From Corbicula japonica (Eukaryota > Mollusca > Bivalvia > Venerida > Cyrenidae), in the NCBI GenBank assembly GCA_038501625.1, contig JAZAYU010001096.1, positions 1 through 64,000 on the forward strand: a DNA stretch of 64,000 nt. Reading direction: 5' to 3'. The position numbers were made by a program, and so were the translations under genes. Shown here piece by piece: positions 1 to 12,630 of this stretch (positions are counted from its first letter, which is position 1; every line of letters begins with the position of its first letter). Under the pieces are notes generated by a model, which saw only the letters and a list, made by a program, of their open reading frames with translations, searched no databases and was not told the origin of the DNA.

Positions 1-459
1 TTGGTATCAAATGAAAGTTCATGATATTTCTGATACGAAATGGACATTGGTTTTGAGAGTTATAAATCCTATCACTGTACATGACGTCGCAAACAACACC
101 ATCTACGCGCGTTTTTGACGGTCTGTCAATGGCCGTAAAATCGCCGTATTTTTCATTTTTGATCTAAAATAGTGACGCATAGAGACAATTTAACCATACA
201 GAATGATCCTGTTAGTGATTTTCTTCATGCCGATAGGAAAAACATGATAAATTTCTTTACAATTGTTAAATTAATAACAAAAATTGGATGTTTGAAAATT
301 TCGAGTTTTCGTCGAGTTTTCACATTTAAAGTCCAATTTGAAAAAATCGGCCCGAAATTTTTTTGCAATTTTTTGATATGTTCAGGAACAATATATTTTC
401 AATTCCATAGTCAATTTTCAGACACTTTCACCGTCGATTTATTTTTCAATCGCGATTTT

Positions 460-1775
460 ACGAAGTACACCACACGTCGTATTTTGACGCCGCAAATATA
501 AACGTTCGCGATTCCGCTATTTCGATTAAGTAACGTTCGCTTTTAAGAGAAATATTTTAGATTCGTAAATCAAAAACTTGGATTTTTTCGTTTATCGCAG
601 TTCATTAATGGCACCGTTTTCGGCCAATTCAAATAAGTGCATGCTATTGCCACGATAATGACCGCTTTTCTTTATTCTATACTCTATTCCAAAAGCAAGT
701 ATGCACTTTGTTTTCGGTGATTTTTCTTTAACTGCTTTTTTGATGACAAAATACGTATTTGGTATCAAAATTGCGATTTGATCATGTTAATTCTATAGTA
801 AAACTATCTATGTCTGTTCTCAATGTTGATACCAAATATTTAGACATTAAGAAAAGCTCTTAACTAATGAGCAATCGTGAAAAGAAAGTGTGCACTTTCT
901 TTCGCAATAGAGTATATTATATGAACTATAGAACGCTTAAGTACACCACACGTCGTATTTTGACGCCGTAAATATCAATGTTCGCGATCCCGTTATTTTG
1001 ATTATTAAGTAACGTTCGTTTTTAAGAGGAACACATGAGATTCGTAATTCAAAGAGGAAATTTTTCGTTTATGGAATTTCATTAATGGCAAAATCTCACT
1101 AAAGTCAGATCTAACAAAATGTTAGATCTGATGACGGCCTGCAGACACCTTACACAAGTAATAGCGGTTTTCACCGATTACTACTTTCAGAAATGGTCAA
1201 CACAGGAAGGATGATTTATAACGCTCGCAAAATGATCTGAAGATGCCATTACATTAGAAATGAATGCAATACTACATAAACATATAAATATATCTCCAGT
1301 AAACATGTCTTACGCAGACTGTCCACACTTTCCATAGTTTAAAATACTATTTTTACTTTCACTTTTGCGATTTAGGCGACAATCTGATTGGTTCAAATGG
1401 TTAGTGATAAAACCACGTTTTTGTTACTCGTATTCAGATCCTGATAGCGTAGCGGTTTTCAGGATATGATTTTAATCAGATTGTTAATGGCACAGTGTTT
1501 CGTCCAATTCAAATAAGTGCATGCTATTGCCAAGATAAAGACCGCTTTTATTTATTCTATATTCTATTCCAAAAGAAAGTATGCACTTAGTTTTTGGTGA
1601 TTTTTCTTTAACTGCTTTTCTTAATGCCAAAATATTCTATAGTTAATCATCTATGTCTATTCTCAATGTTGATACCAAAACATTTAGGCATTAAGAAAAG
1701 CAGTCAATGAGCAATCACCGAAAAGAGAGTTTGCACTTTCTTTTGTAATGGAGTATATATAAATTATAGAACATA
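460..1775. repeat. Repeat cluster with two copies of a TIR element
   Basis: Two segments occur twice. A block reading acaccacacgtcgtattttg lies at about 460-547 and again at 939-1028. A second block (ccaattcaaataagtgcatg) lies at about 620 and 1500. Each second block leads into a palindromic element, at about 670-945 and 1548-1770, whose outer arms of about 80-90 bases are inverted copies of each other (outer motif actctattccaaaag, inner end near tttggtatca/tgataccaaa). This is the layout of a MITE with long TIRs. No credible coding sequence is present. Exact ends were not resolved. Confidence 0.6.
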
Positions 1776-4228
1776 AACGAGTTCATAAAATTATATATAA
1801 AAAAAAAACAACAAATTTTACTAAACCAAATGTGTTGCATTTGTGATCATTTGAAATATGGATTACCGAAATTACTTTTTAAATTCAATATTAAAAACTT
1901 AAGTACGTAGAACGGTACGCATTTCATTACCTAATAAAATAATCTGTACAACGAATAATCAATAAGATCGTTCAATACTTTTGATTCTGTGTAAGTTCGC
2001 CTTATGTGTATTTCGTATATGTGCGTGATGCTCTAAATCTAAACAAATATAAAATGTATTTACGCATTTGGTAAGCTATTCAAAAGGTTTTGCACCTAGG
2101 CCTAGAATACGACCCCTACCCCGTAAGAAACATTGCCGCAAATCTGGGTTGCTCATATCAAAATATAAAGCTGATCGTCAGTAACATGGACTTATCAAGA
2201 CTGAAAAACATGCGTTTATGCCAGTTCGCCAAGACCGGGTAAATGGTATCAAACAACACCCTATTACGATGTAAACGCGCACTAATTTGTTATAGCATCC
2301 GTTGACACAAATCTTTGAAACTCTGCCACTTTGTTCTGTTTGTTGAAAACTTGATAGTACTCTTTTTTGCACATATCTTTCAAAATTAAAACAAAAAGCG
2401 TGTTTGTAAATAGAACAAGAATAATAATACATGTAATTGAAAGAATGATGTTAAAAACAAACATGTGAACAATGTTTCCAGAAAATTATATACCATACAT
2501 GCACAAAAGAAATGTGGAAACACATTTGCAAAATGCAAGTGACATAACTAAAAGATATTTGATCAAAGAATCGATAATCATATGCATGGTACATGTATAA
2601 ATGCGTGTCATTATTCCGTCACTCGCCGATACAAACCCATTACGGATGACATTGATAATCAAAATAGCAGATTCTTTAAAACACAATATTCTTTGTGGCT
2701 AGTCCCATTAAATTAATGCGCCGGTAATAATGAACCAAAGAATCAATAAATAAATCAATCAATCAATTGATTGTAACCGTATTCTAAGTGACAAATTATA
2801 AGAATAGATTCCGATGCTTAATTGAAATTACAAAAAAAACAAAAACGTTTTGATGTTTGATTCAAATTGCATACCGTTTTCTTGTGTTCTCTTGTGGTTT
2901 TATTTGAACGCGATCCCAAAGTGCGAAAACAAGTGTGTTTTAATTTTGTCTTTATCTTTCTCGTCCTGCGCATATTAAAATTTGGAAGATAAATAATAAA
3001 TATTTGCCAAAGAAGTCTTTTTAATATGGAGGTTTTTTATTTGTAAGAAGAACTCTGTTGTCTATATTTAATCTGAATATATTAAAAACTATTATTATTT
3101 CTTCTTGTAAACTAGCGCAATGTACTTTTATTACAAATTACAAGCAAATAAAACATAAAGGGAAGTAATAGCCCGATCGTCTTTAACTGCCAAAAAAGAA
3201 AAGAAGAATTCGATGCTTGTTAAATTCATCAAGGTTCTGGAAGAAATCTGTAACCCAGGTGTGAAATTGAAATTGCCGACTTCATGTTGAACATAGTTAT
3301 GTGTCCTGACGAGAAGTGAGTGGTCATTTATCTGTTTGACAATTTAGACTGACATTACACAGTTTGTGAAACTCGGTCCATCTGTATGTACTTACATGCG
3401 TTAGTGAAGAGCTATTACATTTATCCTTAAATTTCGTATTGTGCGAAATAGTTCCTTCAACAAAATGTTTTTCATTGTCTCGGCTGGAAGATATTAAAAA
3501 CAGAGGAAAAGATCATTACGTATATTATCAACATATGATTAGGAATGAAACGTTTAACGGCACCGACAGTTTATAAAGTCACGTGGCAAACGGTGGTCGC
3601 ACGGGTTTGAAACATGATTTATTTTGACCACCAACTCTTGAGGTTTTTTTTATCAAATGATAAGCAATCTTTTATCTTAGTTGTGTTTTTTTCTAATTAA
3701 GGAAACGTAAGCCATAAATATCTGTCACATTTGAAGTAAGATAATATTATAATTGTGACACTGTATGCTAAAATTCAATAATATCGTAGCTTTAAAAGGT
3801 TACTGATATTGTTTTAGATATGTAATTCGATGTGTATATAGCATTAATTTTAAACTTTGAAAATGAAAAACAATCATACGGAACATATTCAGCCGCAATA
3901 TATTTGAAAATTTATTTGCTCTGGTTCTGAAAACATTTATAGGTTTTGCATCTATTCAAATCCCTGAGAATGTATGATTTTTTATTCCATGACCTAAAAT
4001 TCTTGAGTTTTTATTGGTTGTCAGATTAAGTTGAAAGCTATTTACCAGCCAAACACTGGTACATAATTTTAATATCTGATTTTTCTATGTTAAAATGATA
4101 AGAAATTAATGAATGCATGTATTTGTAAAAGTTAAAACAAATATTGGGGGGAAAGGTAAATGCATTTTCTATATATTTTGTGTTCCTACAATCAACAAGC
4201 AGCAAGAGCATCAGCAACACAATCTTAC
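1776..4228. other. AT-rich non-coding stretch
   Basis: I see no supported exon here. The open frames are short, lack flanking splice signals in a consistent phase, and match nothing I recognise. The stretch lies downstream of the minus-strand gene whose last supported exon ends at 4229, so part of it may be intron or 3' region of that gene. Confidence 0.4.
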
Positions 4229-6614
4229 CTTTATCATTAATCAAAACCGCAGACATACACAAGTGTAGAAATGTCCACTGCCTAAGTAACCTTGCATCAG
4301 GGCCTGGAGAATCTGTCAGGTCAGGGCCTGTAGAATCTGTCGTCACCAAGCCTTTCCCAGTGAATGTTGAACATCCAGGTTGTCTCATTTCAACAGAAAT
4401 ATTAACACTAGTAACATGTTCAAATAAGACTGACGATAAATGAAATATTTCAGTTTTTAAACCATTCACTTTAGGTGAACTATAAGATTTTAGAACCAGA
4501 CATAAAAATTTCAACAATTTTTCTTTGACATAATGTGCAATCTTTTCACTGAATAAAATCTTGAAATATGTATCCTTAAATTTCAAAACTCTTGTAAGAA
4601 GTGATAATAAAGAACTGTTTTCTTTAACTTTGCAAGCATGTTTATAAAGTTTTGTAATTATTGCAAAATATTCAAACAAGCACTGTGGGAACAAAGAATT
4701 ATCCTCGCAGTGTTGAAGCACATCCCAAGATTTCAGCACCAACGGCCCAAACTCTGATACCGAAGTTTCATTGTGTGGATTGTTACTGGCAAACAGTTCT
4801 CTGCAGATCTGGAGTCCATGCAGGTGTAAAGTAAGCTCTGGTCCAGATGATACTATGTCAGTAATCAGCAGGAAATCTCCCTTAAAATTACAACATTTTC
4901 ATTGGTTGGAAGAAGCATTTTTTGTTGCAATGCGTATAAAAAAATTTACTGGAGTTAATATTAACATGTTTCTCCTATTCCCAGTTGGTTTCCATAAGAA
5001 CAGTTTTAACATTTAATTAATTTTAAGTAATTTGCATGAGTGTGAGATGATGATGGGATTAAACTGTTATCGAGGGTAAACTGTTTTTACTGTAATGGGG
5101 TTCTGCCAAGTTTCTTCCAAAACTGTTTACCCGAGTCACATTTTTCTATCCTAACTAAATTTCTCATGCAAGATACTTTTTCTTGCATAACTTGTATTGT
5201 TTATATTTATGAATATGCATAAAATCTAAATTTTGTTTCCATACGCAGAAATGTTGATGTTAAAAAAGCATATTTTATAAATGACATTACTTACTTAAAT
5301 TCAAGACTTCAAATATTTGATAACATCACATGACAAATGGTATATTTTCCTCAGGGAATAATTAGCTTAAGCAATTTACAGAAATAATACGAGGATCATT
5401 TAGCACTAATATTAAACCTTACCACAAGCTTACTGAGCTTTGTAACAGTATATATAAATGAAGAAATAGGAAAATATAAGCCAGGAGATAACTGTTGGAT
5501 GGATTAACACTTTACAGAAGTACAACTGTCTCTGACAGAAAATATTCATTATACAAGGCTATAAGTAAATAGCTTTAGTCATTTCTTGGTGTCTTGCCTC
5601 ATTTTGGATAAGCAACTGAACTTACCTGTAATGCTGCTAAGCTCAGTGTTCTTGTCAACAACTTTCTGACAACAAACAGAACATGCTTGTCCCTCTCTGA
5701 TAACATACAACTTTTCTACAAGAAAATTTACATGTATTTCAAATTTACACAACCCATTTATTAATTCCATAAATTTTACATCTTATTTCTTATCACTAAA
5801 CTTTGGCAAATGGGTTTTGCCACTGACTGTTCCAAGTTCTCTTTTTTTAATTTATTTGTGACTGGTTTCTTATTGGGGAAATTGATCATTTTTTAAAGTT
5901 ATGCTGTCTTCTCTGTCTCTTGTCTTTCTGACGAGGTTTTCTGGATTTGGCATTTCCTGACATGTATAACTCACTTTTTTTTATTCAGTTTGTGCATTAT
6001 TTGAAAGCAAGGCAAACCCAAAAAAAATATTCTGACCCATTTCCTAGTGAACCTTTGATTTTAATCAATAGATATCTGTTTTTTTGAAGGCAATATTTCT
6101 CAAAAGTGCTATGTTTTAAAAATAACTCATCGAAATTGGATAAGAAATAAGCTCAGAATTGAAGTTTGAAAATACTAGTACAGTAATTTATTATTATAAG
6201 CAAAAATATGCAAATAAGTAGCTATTTTTCCAAGATTATATTTTTTAAACTTATGTGTTAAGAAATCAAAGAATTAGCACCTTTTAAAACTTGATTATGA
6301 TCATTTCTAGCTACAAGAGGCATATTCTGCATGTATTGCTCACTCTTAGAGCATGAAGCATACTTTTTATTAATAATTATAAGTTGACATACCAAGAAGT
6401 TGAGCCACTGATCTCTTCTCTCCTTACAAGACAAATATGCCTGAAGATTCTCTGTCTGCGCAGATTCAGGATTATTCATACAGGAAAGCAGGTACGACAG
6501 AAGCTTCAGTTTTTTATCAAGAACTAGTTGTGTGAATGATACAGTAGCCTCATTTTCCAGCAGCTGTTTGATTGCCAATTCAAAATGCAACTGAACGGAA
6601 GTTAGGTGATCCAT
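4229..6614 (-). CDS. Leucine-rich helical protein, possibly Lines-family (partial gene, 3 exons)
   Basis: Three minus-strand exons can be joined. Exon 1 (6614-6393) begins at an ATG with an in-frame stop three codons upstream and ends at donor TTG|GTATGT. It encodes MDHLTSVQLHFELAIKQL and about 56 further residues. Exon 2 (5715-5626) lies between acceptor TTTTCTTGTAG and donor CAG|GTAAGT and carries a small Cys cluster (CSVCC). Exon 3 (4880-4229) lies between a TTTTAAG acceptor and donor AAAG|GTAAGA and gives about 217 residues rich in Leu, Lys and aromatic residues, consistent with stacked helices. The block around LFPQCLFEYFAIITKLYKH to EKLLKFLCLVLKS resembles my recollection of the LINS1/Lines N-terminal domain, but weakly. 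If reading continues past the donor at 4229, the frame stops at 4038. No later exon was found, so the gene is probably incomplete here. Alternative: an unrelated HEAT/ARM-like protein. Confidence 0.5.
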
Positions 6615-8900
6615 CAAGTGTCAGCATCTGTCATATCCTAGAAGAATGTAATTTAATGGAATGTAAAAAAAATACTGATTTATGATTGCATAGGATCTTC
6701 CCATGAGAAAATTGTATAGTGAAAGAAAACAGGTTGTTAATAATAATAAAGTAAAAAGATGATACAAACAAAGTTGTTTAATGCCCTTTGTGTTAACTCT
6801 CGTGGTGAATATAAGGAGTATATTTTAAGTCTTTATTTAGTTATGTTTTCACAATACTAGATATTTCAAGTAATTCAGAGAGCCCAAACATCCAGTATCA
6901 CAGATGCAAGTATCATCATCTTCTTCTTCTCAATCCAGCGATGTATTGTCAAGTCACTCCAGCTGGAGGGACCTGAGAGCTTCCAAGGCTGGAGCTGTAA
7001 CAACATTTAAGGGAACATTATTCTATTCTCTAGGTGTCCTAGGGAAAGAGTTTGCATATCTGTTAGAACCTGTAATGGCCTCAAGTTGGCCTCATTTCTT
7101 ATAATATTCAGCTACAGTCAGTAGCACTGTTCCAAGGCAGTAACCCAATCTTTTTTCATAAATTGTTTGTAGTGTCTTATTTGAAATTGACATTCTTATA
7201 AACCCTACTTTTTCACTGTTCTGTGTTTGGCTGATTGGGGAGGCTGTTTGGCATTTCCTGACGGTGATAAACATATTTGAAATGGAGTGTCTACAGCCAT
7301 GTGCGTGTATTTTTTATTACAGGAGATCATATGTAAGCATCATTTAATTTGATGCCAGCACACCACAAACACAGGCGGCAGTATCGGACCCTACACCCCC
7401 CCCCCCAACCCCACCTCCTCGAACCCTGTGCTTGAATTTCACTAAATGACCTCTTAAAACAATTTAAAGCACCACATTTATACATATAATAAACCAAAAA
7501 TATGATTTAAATAAAAAATACTGGGTATACCCTTTACTGGTATATTAGACAAGGTTGGAAAGGCCTCTGTCACTATCTATCTCTTTGTTAAAAATTTTCA
7601 CCCATTAAATATAATCCTTTTCGGCCAGCACTTGGTACTTTAAATGCACATGGTTTTACTTTCCTCAATTCCGAAAACCCATTGCCGAAATATTAATCCG
7701 TTTTTCATGGGCATCAGAAAAGGTAACCCCAGCGACCAGCTTTTTGTTAGGTCGGAAACAATGTGGAACACGAAAAAATGCGATTTCGGTTATTTGTTGA
7801 AATGCACAGATAAAATTAACTTTGATCAATACCTTATCGTCAAATAACATGCAAGGACCCTTTTATTTGTCTATTTTTCTCTCGGTCTTCAAACCATTGG
7901 CCATTTCTTTCTTCCTTTGAATTATAACGCTTCGTCTCCCATTTTGTTTTCTACGACTGTTAACTGTCTCGATCGCTTTCATTGGACGAAGGTTTCCGCT
8001 CGTAAACCTCCGTCCAATGAAATATTTCCAAAGCAAAAAAATAACCAAAGCAGCTGTTTAAACACATTTTATGAGAAAATAGGAAGTATTTTCTCCGTTA
8101 ACATGGTAAAAAAATCGGCAATTCGTACCGCAAATTTTTGTCCTATTCATCACTTGAGGTACAGTATCCGGCTAGGTTTTTGCTTTGAGAATGAATTAAG
8201 AATTGGCCTGTATTTACTATAAGGTATTGATCAAAGTTCATTTTATCTGATGCTAATTATCAGCTCATAATATTTACTGTATTTACGTGCGGTGGCCAAT
8301 TTAAAACCTTTAATTTTATTTTATACTAAAATTGATTAAATTAAAAGAAGATCGAGCTGCTATTTATATGGTACTTTAGTTCATTTTCGGTACGCAAAAG
8401 ATCAAACAAACTTAGTAAAAACTGCAAAAAGGCCTATCACAAACCGTGACTGTCAAAGGAAAATATTTTGATAAGGGAGGTAACTCTCAGAAACTACTGG
8501 TTAATGCTAATGGCCACATGTACGGTTCTATTTCGTACCGTCAGAGTGAAGACTTTAAATATCAAATCTTCACAGCATCGTATATAACATAAATTATTTG
8601 TCGTTTGTGTTGTGAAATAATTTTAATTTAGAATAATAACTATTGAATATATTGAATGTTTGTTTATCAAAGATAATATCGTCCGCAAAACACCTATATT
8701 GCAATGGCTCAAACCTAGAGTTGTGGTTATTTCTTGGTTGGAAGTACGAGCACCAGCATACGTCTGCAACGTCTGCATTACGTAAACGTAGCTTATAAAT
8801 CGACTTTGGGTATTTGGGGGTTCAATCCATTTCTGAGGCCTGAAGTTTGGAGCGTGAATTTCGGTAAGTCTCTAGATAGCCATAAACCCTCTCATTTTAT
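6615..8900. other. Upstream region of the minus-strand gene, with a CCAAT hairpin
   Basis: There is no convincing coding exon. An acceptor-like TTCTAG just upstream of the ATG at 6614 suggests a non-coding 5' exon further upstream. A C homopolymer lies near 7397-7408. Segments at about 7807-7841 and 8220-8253 are inverted copies of each other (motif aactttgatcaataccttat) and enclose the CCAAT hairpin listed separately. A donor-like GGTAAGT at about 8862 on the plus strand could end an untranslated exon of the zinc-finger gene; this is speculative. Confidence 0.35.
7977..8022. promoter_or_regulatory. Palindrome with paired inverted CCAAT boxes
   Basis: A stem of about 19 base pairs with one mismatch surrounds a short loop of about 8 bases. 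The arms read tttcattggacgaaggttt and aaacctccgtccaatgaaat. Each arm carries a CCAAT box (one as ATTGG). Paired CCAAT boxes bind NF-Y in animal promoters, and this site lies about 1.4 kb upstream of the minus-strand start codon at 6614. A promoter role is inferred from position and motif only. It could also be the core of a MITE, because longer inverted copies flank it. Confidence 0.35.
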
Positions 8901-9189
8901 TAATAGTGGTCTTATTATCAAGATAACATACACCTCTATCATAAGAACGCATCACAATAAAAATCAGGTTTGTTTGCAAATACGTGCCTTATTACACAGT
9001 GTTTCCTTTGCCTGCAATTTCTAATAAATATTGGTTAAACTAGGAACAATCGTGAATGTTTGATTAATGTTTTCAAAAGACGACTACAGTGTACAATATA
9101 ATTTTATTAACAGGCCTGCCAAAACTTCTTAATTAAAAAACCGGAGATTTTGTCTGAATATGTCAATGATGAAGACGACGATAATGATG

Positions 9190-9334
9190 ATGTTGTTGTT
9201 GTTGTTGTTGTTAATGTCTTGTTACTGTTGTTATTAATGTTTATGAATAAACAAAAATGATGATGATAAAGATGATAACGATGGGGTTTTCTTAATGTCT
9301 TTTTGCTCTGATCACTATGATTGAGACTGAAAAA

Positions 9335-9399
<65 letters not shown>
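9190..9399. repeat. GTT and ATG microsatellites
   Basis: A short (GTT)n run near 9190-9211 is followed by an uninterrupted (ATG)n run from 9335 to about 9399, roughly 21 units. These are simple-sequence repeats in non-coding DNA and are likely to be length-polymorphic. Confidence 0.9.
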
Positions 9400-10349
9400 A
9401 TTTTTCTCATATTCTTCTTTTTAATTATTTTCTTAAAAGAATTTTATAAATGTTTTTTGCCGATTTTGTTAGAAATTGTTAAAGAACTTGTTTAAAAATG
9501 ACTATTGTCTATTTTTAACATTATCAATCGTTAACAAATAGCTGTTTCGATAAGGTACACATTCGAAATGATCAAACATTGTTAACTTTTTTCACCTGTT
9601 TTTGTACTTTTCATTTTTTATATTCAAATATATTAAGAATACTGTCAAATTTAGTATAGTGAATATGATCTAATATTTAAGATCTACTGATTGGAAGTCA
9701 ATGACAAATATAACTTGCATGTTACGATTACACACAAAAACTATCTCCCATTAGTTGTCAAAAATAATTATTACATATTTAACTTGGCTTGGCCGCAAAA
9801 CTTAATAGAGCTTAACGTGTTAACGTTAAACTTCTCTTTACGTTGTTAAATAATCATCTAAGATCATTTTATAACGTAAGATAGCAATGAGTCTGAATAA
9901 TATTATAATATTTTTATTTGCAATTATTCATCATTCACATACTGAAGGCACGGTAGATATATCTCTGTAACGCTCATTCCCAGGCTAGGCAGCGTGGACT
10001 GTAATAATGCATTTCCAGTTTTGCAATAGACAGGCTCAGACAAACCGAGTCATCAGCCAAACCGAGCCTGCAATACGTATTTTGAGATTTGTCGTGTTCA
10101 GTGGCTTTCAATGTTCTTTTCCAACAATTTGTATTATGCTTGACATATATTTAATACCTAGACTTGTGTTGTTGTTTTGTTTTGCACAATGTATTCAATT
10201 ACATTTATGATTCAAGAGAAAAAATAATTTTGCTGAAAATAGTGGCTGGTGTTACTTGTAGCACGTTCATATTGAATAAAGGTCGTTGGGTCAAGCCCTT
10301 AAAATCTTACGTTTCTGAAAAGAACCAAATTAGAGATACATTAAAATAT

Positions 10350-10575
10350 CCTCTCCCGTATCCTCTTCCTTTCCCTCTACCCACCTCACCCTCCTCCCCC
10401 CACCCCCAACCTCTCCTCTCCTCACCCTCTTCCCTCTCCCCTCCCCACGCTCTTTCCCCTACCTAACCCGTTCCATCTCCCCATCCCATCCCACGCTGTT
10501 CCTTCTCCCCACCCTCTTCCTGCTCCGCAGCCGTCCCTCTTCCTTCTAACTTCCCCACCCCACCCTCATCTCCCC
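10350..10575. repeat. Pyrimidine-rich low-complexity tract
   Basis: About 220 bases on the plus strand consist almost wholly of C and T (runs such as cctctcctctcctcaccctc). An open frame across it gives Pro/Ser/Leu-rich sequence, which is a composition artefact and not a gene. Confidence 0.85.
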
Positions 10576-10942
10576 AATAGAAGGGGAGGTTTCAAAACAT
10601 GAGGAACAATATAAGGCACGACCACCTTAACCCCTTTAACCTGTGGGCCTTCAGCAGTTCCACTTACTGAAGTACCACAACCAAGTTACAATGGTATCTT
10701 ATATCCAACTCTTAAGACATTTCAATTGGTTTGAATTCAATTATCTTATTTCTTCTTGGTAATCGACAGACAAAATTTCCAAATAAATTAATTAATGCGA
10801 AAAAAGTAGAAACGATATGATGATGTGGTTAATTTACCTCAAGTGATGCAGATTCTGTACTTTTTATGATTAAAGGGACTTAATTCAAATAATTTATGTA
10901 ATTCATCTAGGCTATATTGGGTTAATAATGCTTAGGAAGTAG

Positions 10943-11027
10943 GGACCCGCAATAGCTCAGTCGGTTAGACTGCAAGTTAGCATGCTTGCGGACCTGGGGA
11001 TCATTGGTTCAATTCCCAACATGAGAC
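10943..11027 (+). repeat. tRNA-like SINE head
   Basis: The sequence has a box A match (tagctcagtcggttaga) at about 10953 and a box B match (ggttcaattcc) at 11006-11016, with spacing suitable for an internal RNA polymerase III promoter. The ends do not pair into a tRNA acceptor stem and no good cloverleaf forms, so a tRNA-derived SINE or pseudo-tRNA is more likely than a functional tRNA gene. Confidence 0.5.
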
Positions 11028-11324
11028 ATTAATTAATAATATATTAAATAGTATGTAATTACTTAAAATTTAAATAGTAAAAATGTTAAAGACATATCCT
11101 TTACTGTATATCAACGACTTCTAGCCATTGCAACTTTAGTTCTTGATGATATAACTCCTGCTTTTTTAGCCTTTGACGACAGCTGTTTGTCGAAATTCAT
11201 AATCTTGTCTACCAAATCATGCAAACTCTTTAGATGAGCAATATGTCAACAGATGTCCATACAAGCGTCAACTGTTATTCGTGACGGTAGTATTTTTGCA
11301 TCAAAGCAAATGATATTTTGTTAT

Positions 11325-11510
11325 AGGTGAACGCCATCTTACACGACAAATGCGGTACATTGTATGTTCGGTTTGATTGAGCCTGTTCATAAGCAGTAAT
11401 GCAACGTAAGTACTGCCTACGCAGACTAGCCATGGGTTGAGCACAACTAGATATTTACACAAGTAAACAGTACCAATTTCGATCCATCTCAAATGGTGTG
11501 TATATGACAG
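11325..11510. repeat. Dispersed repeat, copy 1 (second copy at 45.3 kb)
   Basis: This stretch is alignable by eye with 45270-45450. Shared landmarks in order are acgacaaat, cggtttg, cctgttcat, gcagtaatg, ctgcc, tatttacaca and gatccatc. Two diverged copies 34 kb apart indicate an interspersed element. The element type is not identifiable from what I can see. Confidence 0.5.
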
Positions 11511-12092
11511 TGAACATGTAATTGTCAATCGGATATTTCTAGAAAAATACCATTCCATGATCAGCGGCGTTTGGAACTAAACAGAATAAAATTTTGATAT
11601 GGAATCTGAGAATATAACCCTGTGCATCACAGATAACGCCAAAGGAAAACGTGATAATGCAAGAGAGGGGTGATCGAACAATATGCATAGTTATGCAGGC
11701 TATGATATTGAAATACAGTCGCCCCGCGGCACAAACAAATGCGGAATATGGGACTTTAAAATGCATATTGTATGAATCTGTTTTTACGGAATTCATACAT
11801 TCATTTGATATTATCTGATAATATTTTAGTTCAGTTGAACATAATCATCTGTTTAGTTCAAATGTGTGACGATGGATTATCATAGATGGCAATGATTTAA
11901 CACACATAAACCGTGCATGCTTCCAAGAAAAAGATCACAATTAATTTATTATTTTATAGCTTTTGTTTACGAAGTACAACAATATGCATACGTTCTTCAT
12001 CAGATCATTGCTTCATGTAATTTCAATATAAATCGATCATGAAAATGAAGAATTTGCTTTCATGACTATAGAAAAAGCTTTAGTGGTAAGTA

Positions 12093-12630
12093 CACTTAAC
12101 AACTTTTCTAAGTATACACCTTCGTACTGGGGCATTACTGGCTTGACATTGAGCAATGGCTATAAAACTTTCAATAAAAATGCAATGAATACTAACTGAG
12201 GTGTTAGTAAAATTGGTCGAATTTAACTGGCACATTGGAAAACTAAAAGATATGCGATTACACTTTATGCATTCAAACTGATTTGCTAAAAAAGTATGTT
12301 AATTAAGATGAGAATGATATTAATTTAAGTTAACAGAAATAGAAATATAGTATATTTCTAGGTTCCAAATGTTCATTAATATGTACGCTTAATTCATTTA
12401 TTACGTTGAACATACGCGTTATTAGCTGATTTTGTGAATTTGTATTCTTCGGGTGTCAGTATTCTAAATGATTGTGAACAGTCAGTTGTCTGTCATTTTG
12501 AATGAAGTTTTGCTAATGAATCAGTCAGTATAATATTGCATGGTTTATTAAAAGTTTTAGAGCAATAGCCCACTAATCAAGCCAGTAATGCCCCAGTTAG
12601 AAGGTGTCTACTTAGAAAAGTTGTTAAGTG
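12093..12630. mobile_element. Non-autonomous DNA element with TIRs of about 80 bases
   Basis: The left end reads cacttaacaacttttctaag and the right end reads as its inverse complement (cttagaaaagttgttaagtg). The match continues inward for about 80 bases with few differences, sharing the motif ggggcattactggcttga. The 538-base body has no coding potential. This is a MITE by structure. I could not define a target-site duplication with confidence. Confidence 0.75.

Noticed and set aside
172..501. 109-codon plus-strand frame at the left edge
   Set aside because: It overlaps a duplicated repeat block and is Phe/Lys/Ile-rich, as expected from AT-rich non-coding DNA.
8734..9024. 96-codon plus-strand frame with an internal GGTAAGT donor
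   Set aside because: The protein is not recognisable and no acceptor exon in matching phase was found. It might be an untranslated 5' exon, but nothing shows it is coding.
10164..10466. Pro/Ser-rich open frame
   Set aside because: It is an artefact of a pyrimidine-rich low-complexity tract.
10943..11027. Functional tRNA gene
   Set aside because: Boxes A and B are good, but the acceptor stem does not pair and no anticodon arm fits; a SINE or pseudo-tRNA is more likely.
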